A stretch of 64,000 bases of DNA from Cristatella mucedo (Eukaryota > Bryozoa > Phylactolaemata > Cristatellidae). The stretch is taken from NCBI GenBank assembly GCA_009760855.2, contig WPIO01000154.1, positions 188,001 through 252,000 on the forward strand, in the 5' to 3' direction. This document shows, one piece after another, positions 58,777 through 64,000 of this stretch. How positions within the stretch are numbered: the stretch's first letter is position 1; each line of letters starts with the position of its first letter. Below the pieces are notes generated by a model. It worked only from the letters and a program-made list of their open reading frames with translations, ran no database searches and had not been told where the DNA came from. The position numbers and the translations under genes are program-made.

Positions 58777-59335
58777 AGGCGAGGAGGCCGTTCTGCTGCC
58801 GGCGGCTCCGAACTGTCGGCTGCTAGCTCATGTATTCGCAAGACGGGACGTGCCGTCAGCTCGCCTCCACGAGCCTATGTGTGTGCGTACATATACACGA
58901 TCCACAGGATGCCGGATGCCGGCCGCGCTTGTATCGGCTTAGTGCCAAAAATAGAGCAGCCTCGTTTTTTAAATTTCCAGGGCTTGTCAAGTCAATGCTC
59001 TGTTGCTTTGAAGAAGGGTAGTGCTTGCACGACCGCTCGTTGCTCGGCTATTATATCAGCGGCGTTTTTCGCTGGACAGGTCGAGATGTTCTACTTCGGG
59101 GGAGCGGGTATCTCACTCGGTCAGTACCTCATTCGGAGCTTCGGCGGGGAGGGGGGGCTAGAAGGAGGGGCGGCGAAGCTGGCGGATGGGAAAGATGTCT
59201 CGGATACGATTTGCAACGGCATAGCTTGTCATTCATGCTTTACGCTGTGCCGAATTCGATCGTGTCGCCGAAAATTTTGCAGCGATCGCGACTCCCCTCA
59301 GTTTGGCGGTTGTGGGTCTTGGCGCAAGGCGAGCA

Positions 59336-59515
59336 GGGGGGCTAGGTGCGCAGGGGGCAAGGTTCGCAGGGGGGCGAGGTGCGAAGGGGGGCAAGGTGCG
59401 CAGGGGGCAAGGTTCGCAGGGGGGCAAGGTGCGCAAAGGGGGCAAGGTTCGCAGGGGGTCAAGGTGCGCAAAGGGGGCAAGGTTCGCAGGGGGTCAAGGT
59501 GCGAAGGGGGGTAAG
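59336..59515 (+). repeat. Minisatellite of 15-20 bp units, SINE-linked
   Basis: Units such as GCGCAGGGGGCAAGGTTC and GCGAAGGGGGGCAAGGT repeat about ten times. The last unit, GGGGGTAAGGTGCTC, runs directly into a SINE A body and matches the CAGGAGGTAAGGTG of that SINE's head. Confidence 0.85.
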
Positions 59516-59668
59516 GTGCTCCCTCTTCACGACCGAGATCATAGGCTTGGGTGCTGCAGTGGGATGCAGATCCTTTATTGCCCAGTTCAAGCGGTGGCCG
59601 CTAGCCGCTGCGGCTCCTCTGCAGCTAGAGAGTAAACGAGGAGAAACTGCCGAATCAGCTCACTTTTA
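59505..59668 (+). mobile_element. SINE A copy downstream of the minisatellite
   Basis: GGTAAGGTGCTCCCTCTTCA, CGACCGAGATCATAGGCTTG (degenerate B box), TCCTTTATTGCCCAGTTCAA, CGGCTCCTCTGCAGC, tail CCGAATCAGCTCAC. Confidence 0.78.
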
Positions 59669-59759
59669 GCTTATACTTTCGATTTAATGAATGAACTTAT
59701 TGCGACGTAGAGCTCGGCGAGCAGTCGCTCCCGCGCCTAAGTCATCGCCGTCTTCGCAG

Positions 59760-60063
59760 TTGCACCGTTGCTGAACAAGTTTCCACTGTTTTGAGCTCCT
59801 GGATTGAAAGTCCTACCCGCCCCTCTCTGCTGCCCGCCACCCACGTCGACCTGCCAGGCTCAGTAGTCGTTATGATCGCACGACAGATTGTTCCAGAGGC
59901 GAGCTCGCCTGCCCAAACCGAGCCGCCGTCCGAAAGCTCTGCCACCGAGCCGGCAACCACGTCGACCGCTGCGCCCACCCATGCAGTTCGGCAGCCTGCC
60001 GCTTGCGGCTGTAGCGGGCGACAGGAAGGAGCGTGGTCTGCGGTTCGGCATGTCGAAAGATAG
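59760..60063 (+). CDS. Possible terminal exon of an unknown gene
   Basis: Acceptor-like GCCGTCTTCGCAG, then an open frame (entered after one base): CTVAEQVSTVLSSWIESPTR, on to a Ser/Thr/Pro/Ala-rich stretch (PPSESSATEPATTSTAAP) and ACGCSGRQE, stopping TAG at 60064-60066. AATAAA follows 85 bp later. A second plus frame (59888-60130, ending KTPDIKF) and minus frames are also open because GC is high, so the frame is uncertain. No family recognised. Confidence 0.3.
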
Positions 60064-60148
60064 CCGCGTGGAGCACAAGACATTTGCCAGCATCGAGAAC
60101 CCATCCAAAACACCGGACATCAAGTTCTGATACACCGGAAATCAAGCG

Positions 60149-60154
60149 AATAAA
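60149..60154 (+). terminator. Possible poly(A) signal AATAAA
   Basis: AGCGAATAAAACAG, the first canonical hexamer downstream of both the Tweety stop and the possible terminal exon at 59760. It could serve either. Confidence 0.35.
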
Positions 60155-60309
60155 ACAGACTTGCAAACAGTATTAAAACGCAAAGAGCGGCGTCTCCGTT
60201 TGTCACCAAAAACAATTGTTCAGGGACAGCACCGACAAGATAGGACAAAGACACGCGCACTTTGCTCAAGTACTTTACTGTGAGCGGAAGGTCTGAGCGT
60301 GATATAAAA

Positions 60310-60545
60310 ATGCAATCATAGCTGAGCGGCTCCTTTTTAAGTGGAGGAATGAAACAGATAATTTAGTGTCCATAGAAGACCCAAGGAGGCTGAAACTAGT
60401 GCAGCAGTTCAGCTAGATATGAAGGACCCAAGCTGTGGTGGGCCTTGTGGCTAGCGTGAGAACTTTTCTCTGTATCCGTTGATTGATCGGAAGCCATTGA
60501 AGCTTTTTCAGCATTGGAGACACGTGGTTAAACCTCGGGATTTTT
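60310..60545 (-). mobile_element. LINE family 2 fragment
   Basis: TTTTTAAGTGGAGGAATGAA, CCCAAGCTGTGGTGGGCCTT, TCTGTATCCGTTGATTGATC, GGAAGCCATTGAAGC; matches the C-terminal coding part of the 46.3-kb copy. Confidence 0.78.
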
Positions 60546-60984
60546 TAACTAAGCCACCGGCACTGTCCACCATTAACTGGATTAGAGAGGTCGCACCCTC
60601 TGTTTTATCGAAGTTTTACTGAGTCACTCTGTACGATATTAGTTATGGCCGTTGCGATGGGACATCGCTAAGACCCTACGCACTGTTTTCGGAATTTTCG
60701 AACACCCTCCACGTTGGCGTCTCTCTAAGTAAGCACTTTCGATAGTTGGGTGATAGTTGCTATACAGTGATCATACAAAAATGCTACCGCAAGCATGATT
60801 TCAACCCAAGACTTGAGCATCTTGGATACTAATTGGCAAACGGAACAGCCCCTCCGACGTTTCTAAAATTCGTCTCAACTCATCAGTAGGGCCGAAATGA
60901 AATCCCAAATACTTTTGGGCATTATAATGGCTACTCCTTAATGTCCACAGCCTTTACAGTCTGCTCTGAAGCGTTGCTTTTCTT

Positions 60985-61131
60985 GATCTCGGTCCCGGGT
61001 CGTGGGATCGAATCCTACGGTAGGCGATTCTTTATCGCCATTGCAAGTGCCATCACCATTGTAGTGGTGATAGCCGTAAAGGCTCTCCTGTCGCTATACA
61101 AAAGAGGCTGTTGAATAAGCTTGTATTTTTT
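60985..61131 (+). mobile_element. SINE A copy
   Basis: GGTCGTGGGATCGAATCCTA (B box), TTCTTTATCGCCATTGCAAG, GGTGATAGCCGTAAAGGCTC, AAGAGGCTGTTGAATAAGCT. Part of the body (GCCATCACCATTGTAGTGGT) is a small inverted repeat. Confidence 0.82.
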
Positions 61132-61610
61132 TTATTCCTCTCACGCCTTATGCTGTCTTCTAGGTGGACTATTCGAAGCTGCTGAAGCATTGAGCGATGC
61201 TATCAGCGGCCCTTTTTCGTGCAGCGTGAATTTTGCTGATAGAGTTCGCTTCTCAGCATCGCCATAATTTCGGCGGCATGTTTAGTGAACTAAAATGTCA
61301 CATGAGCCACGCAGCCTCATCTCAAATTTCTTGGCCCTGCCCGTGATTGCGAGCGCCGGTTTACATTTTCAAGTATTTGACAAGATCTGACAGGACACAT
61401 TGATGTTCCGAAGAGGCAAACATTTGGCACATCTGACACAGACCGTTACTTGTGCAGCATTTCACCCTTTTGGATAGAACTGCTGAGATCTTGGCGACAG
61501 AAGATGGCACCAGATTTGTTGGTGAAATAGCGGTACAGCTAATTCATTGTCTTGAAGGAGGAGGCTGTATATATATTTTTTAGTAATTCAGCTCCGTATT
61601 GAGATGGGTC
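61132..61610. other. Nothing recognised
   Basis: Unique-looking sequence with short frames only. Confidence 0.5.
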
Positions 61611-61611
61611 A

Positions 61612-61925
61612 TATAGGTCAAAGTCACGACATCCCCTGACTTAGCCACATTTAAAAAGAAGCTAAAAACTATATTTTTGGCAGCATCTAGTGGATCCACG
61701 TGATTTGTCCTTCGCGTGCTCATGCTTGCTAACACTGCATGCTGCCACTAACCATATGTGCATGTGACCCTATGCATATCACTCCTAACCATGTTGATCT
61801 TGTTGTTTATTGAGCATGCTACCTCTAACCATTCGATCTTGCTTCCTTTGCAGCAAATGTAAAGTGCCTAGAAAGAGATTTCGTTCTCTGAGGGTGCTAT
61901 AACAAATGTATAATTATCATTGCAG
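61612..61925 (+). mobile_element. LINE family 1, 3' end
   Basis: CATCCCCTGACTTAGCCACA, ATTTAAAAAGAAGC, GTGCTCATGCTTGCTAACAC, CTTTGCAGCAAATGTAAAGT, GCCTAGAAAGAGATTTCGTT, ending ATAACAAATGTATAATTA. Sense orientation, starting at the end of the coding region. Confidence 0.88.
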
Positions 61926-62279
61926 TTATTAAAGGAAGAATTTTGCTTGACATCCACCAATAAATCGAAAGACATTGCTGTGCTTTAAGCAAAGAATGCA
62001 TAGGATCGAGTTTCTTTTATTATAAGACCAAACAAGGCGTAGTATCCAGCACCAGCTGGAGGCTTAAAGACTTTTCCCGGCAGCCCTGTACTATTTAGTT
62101 AAAGTAGTCGTTAGAGAACAGATGAACTCGTGGGACCCTGGGCCCCTTCAGTCAGCAGTGCCTAACCCCGAACAGGGATTGGTATGTGTAGAAGCGTTCA
62201 GCAAAAGAACATTTTAAACTAAGCAATCGTCTAATAGGATTCTTCCGAATGATTAGCACCGACGCTGGTCGAACCTCGG

Positions 62280-62800
62280 CACCTCCAATCAGAATAAATA
62301 AGTTACTAATTCAGTCCTCCATTTAAAGTATACATTGAGATTTCCTTTTAGAGCTTCCTTCAACTTTCTCAGCGCTTACGTTAGTGAAACTTGCCGTCTG
62401 CAAGGCAGGCGTTCAGTTCATCTATCACCAAAGCCAGTTTTGAGTGTTCGAATAGAAAAATAGCTGTGTGTCGTCACTTAGGAAGCGATAACAGATACCG
62501 AGACCATATTACTCTCCAGTAGTGCAGAATAGATGGAAAACAGCTAGGGACAGTGGGCAGACTCTTGTGAAACTTGGCAGGTGGCTTTGACCAGATCACT
62601 TCAAGAACGGACTAAAATGATTGGACATATATGATGCAAAGCATACAAGTGCCATCGTTCTCAATCGCTGGAGGAGAATATTGTGAGCAATGATCCTGCC
62701 AAGCAGGTGTTGAAAGCCGTCGGCTCAGGGAGAGCAGGGCCAATGCGTACAAGTAACCAGTATAATTGCTATCCAGGATGTCTGCCTGTTAGTGTTCACT
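62280..62800 (-). mobile_element. Very degraded LINE RT remnant
   Basis: TTCATCTATCACCAAAGCCA, GAATAGAAAAATAGCTGTGT, GTCGTCACTTAGGAAGCG run parallel to the region of the 12.4-kb copy around the RT YVDD motif, but many changes make this tentative. Confidence 0.4.
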
Positions 62801-63224
62801 GAGGCTTGCACAGAGATGCAGGCCAACACTCGCCGCCTTCTAATGCAGTCACCAAGTGCAACATCTCTATCGAAGTATCAAGAGTGCAACATTTCTATCG
62901 AGGTGTTACAAGTGCAGCACTTCCATCGCTTCGACAGCAGCAGCATCGGGGGGGGGGGGGGAGGATAACTTAGCTACCGCGAACTTAACCTTAATTACTA
63001 GAAATAGTAAAAGCCAACGGAGCACACAAGGGAGGGATCAGCTCTGTCAAGCGACGAACACTTAAGCAGCTAAACTGAAGCAAGTTATTTTCAGCACATG
63101 GCTCCAGCTGACCATACATGTGGGTCGTCGGAATTTTCTTGGACGGGCTGACCACGAGCAGAATCTTAACTTTTTAAATGCTGCCAACATATTGTTGGCG
63201 ATTTTTTATGTTTTCAACTTGTAG

Positions 63225-63264
63225 ATCAAACATGTCTCCACTGACTGTGGCCGGTCGGATTGCG
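63225..63264 (+). CDS. Possible small exon of a downstream gene
   Basis: Acceptor TTTTTTATGTTTTCAACTTGTAG and donor TTGCG|GTAAGT bracket 40 bp. An ATG inside gives MSPLTVAGRIA in phase 0 at the donor; another frame is also open. Splice signals are good, coding evidence is minimal. Confidence 0.25.
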
Positions 63265-64000
63265 GTAAGTAGATACATTTGGTAAATTTTGGTATCTTTG
63301 CCACATATACTAGAGACCGGAGTTTCCTATACGTGATGTTACTATTGCCAGCAGCTAGTAGGCATTGATTTCAAAAGTTAAGCTAGGAGTTATCGCTCAA
63401 GGACCTCAGTCACATTCATAGAATCCTCGGCTTGGCACGGACACTCACGACTCAGGGGCCACAATTAGGTCCACTGGGAATAGATTCTTCGAAGGACCAC
63501 TTCGCAAAGCCTCATAACTGAACCCGTCAGAATAGCATCACCGATCCTTGGATGCTAGTGATAAGTCGTGTACCGATAACGATTGGAAACAACCATTCAT
63601 CTGATGGCAGAGAAAATGCTCAGGGTGATCCGTGCCTAAAAGCACCGACCTCGTTCGACACTCGTACAAGTAGCTGCCACCGTACAAAGTGTGGTACAAC
63701 ATGGCAAGGAGCTGCAACCAGTAAAAAAGAAATGCAAACTGCAATGAGCAGACACCAAGCACAGCTCGGCAGAACCGAGCACCGTTGAAAGCAAGCCATT
63801 GCCCCACACCGCTGAGAGACCGAGGTAAAACAAATAGCAAATTCACAGCTTCAGCACAGGCAAATGTTGCCTCTTTAAGTATGCCTGTCCGCGGGAATCA
63901 CCTCAGCAGCAGCAGCAGCATCACATTCGTCGCCGAGCGGTGAGCAGGCGACGAGGTTATCGAAGGAACACACCAGTCATATTCGGACTGAGCGCGCACG

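Noticed and set aside
59740-60170. Minus-strand gene (frames of 91-123 codons)
   Set aside because: All frames are open because of high GC; the AATAAA and acceptor favour the plus strand, and no minus-strand signals were seen.

Overview
This is animal (metazoan) nuclear DNA. It has spliced genes with GT-AG introns, long dinucleotide microsatellites, 5'-truncated L2/CR1-type LINEs and tRNA-derived SINEs. No species can be named; the repeats suggest an invertebrate with a repeat-rich genome. I see no bacterial, organellar or viral genes.

The main content is one plus-strand gene from before 10744 to 58392: a Tweety-family (TTYH) membrane protein. I assembled it by hand from 14 coding exons whose splice phases chain into one open frame of 1593 nt (530 residues plus stop). 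It shows the family layout: TM1-TM2, a glycosylated extracellular helical domain, TM3-TM4, a second extracellular domain with four cysteines at family positions, TM5 and a Ser/Pro/Gln-rich cytoplasmic tail. The exon holding the start codon was not found; about 45 N-terminal residues are missing, either upstream or unrecognised within 1-10680.

The introns (0.13-9.6 kb) and flanks are packed with repeats. (1) LINE family 1, an L2/CR1-like element with reverse-transcriptase fragments and an (ATT)n tail; copies lie at 11.4, 18.3, 29.8, 44.7, 49.9, 57.6 and 61.6 kb. (2) LINE family 2, a related element with a tail ending in ATTACATT units; copies lie at 5.5, 6.1, 7.7, 16.0, 25.2, 33.8, 46.3, 51.7, 53.8, 54.9 and 60.3 kb. 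(3) SINE A, with a tRNA-like head (B box GGTTCGAATCC) and a tail of repeated CAGCTAGTA-type units. (4) SINE B, with a tRNA-like head fused to a tail like that of LINE family 1. (5) A 656-bp palindromic mariner-type MITE with TA target duplication at 54.2-54.8 kb. (6) Kilobases of (GA/TC)n, (CA/GT)n, (TA)n, (ATC)n and homopolymer tracts.

Downstream of the Tweety stop there is weak evidence for another plus-strand gene (TATAAAAGG at 58496, a 39-codon ORF at 58657, a possible terminal exon at 59760-60063 with AATAAA at 60149). Region by region: 1-10.7 kb is repeats with no certain gene; 10.7-58.4 kb is Tweety; 58.4-60.2 kb is the possible second gene with a SINE-linked minisatellite; 60.2-64 kb is repeat remnants and one possible small exon.
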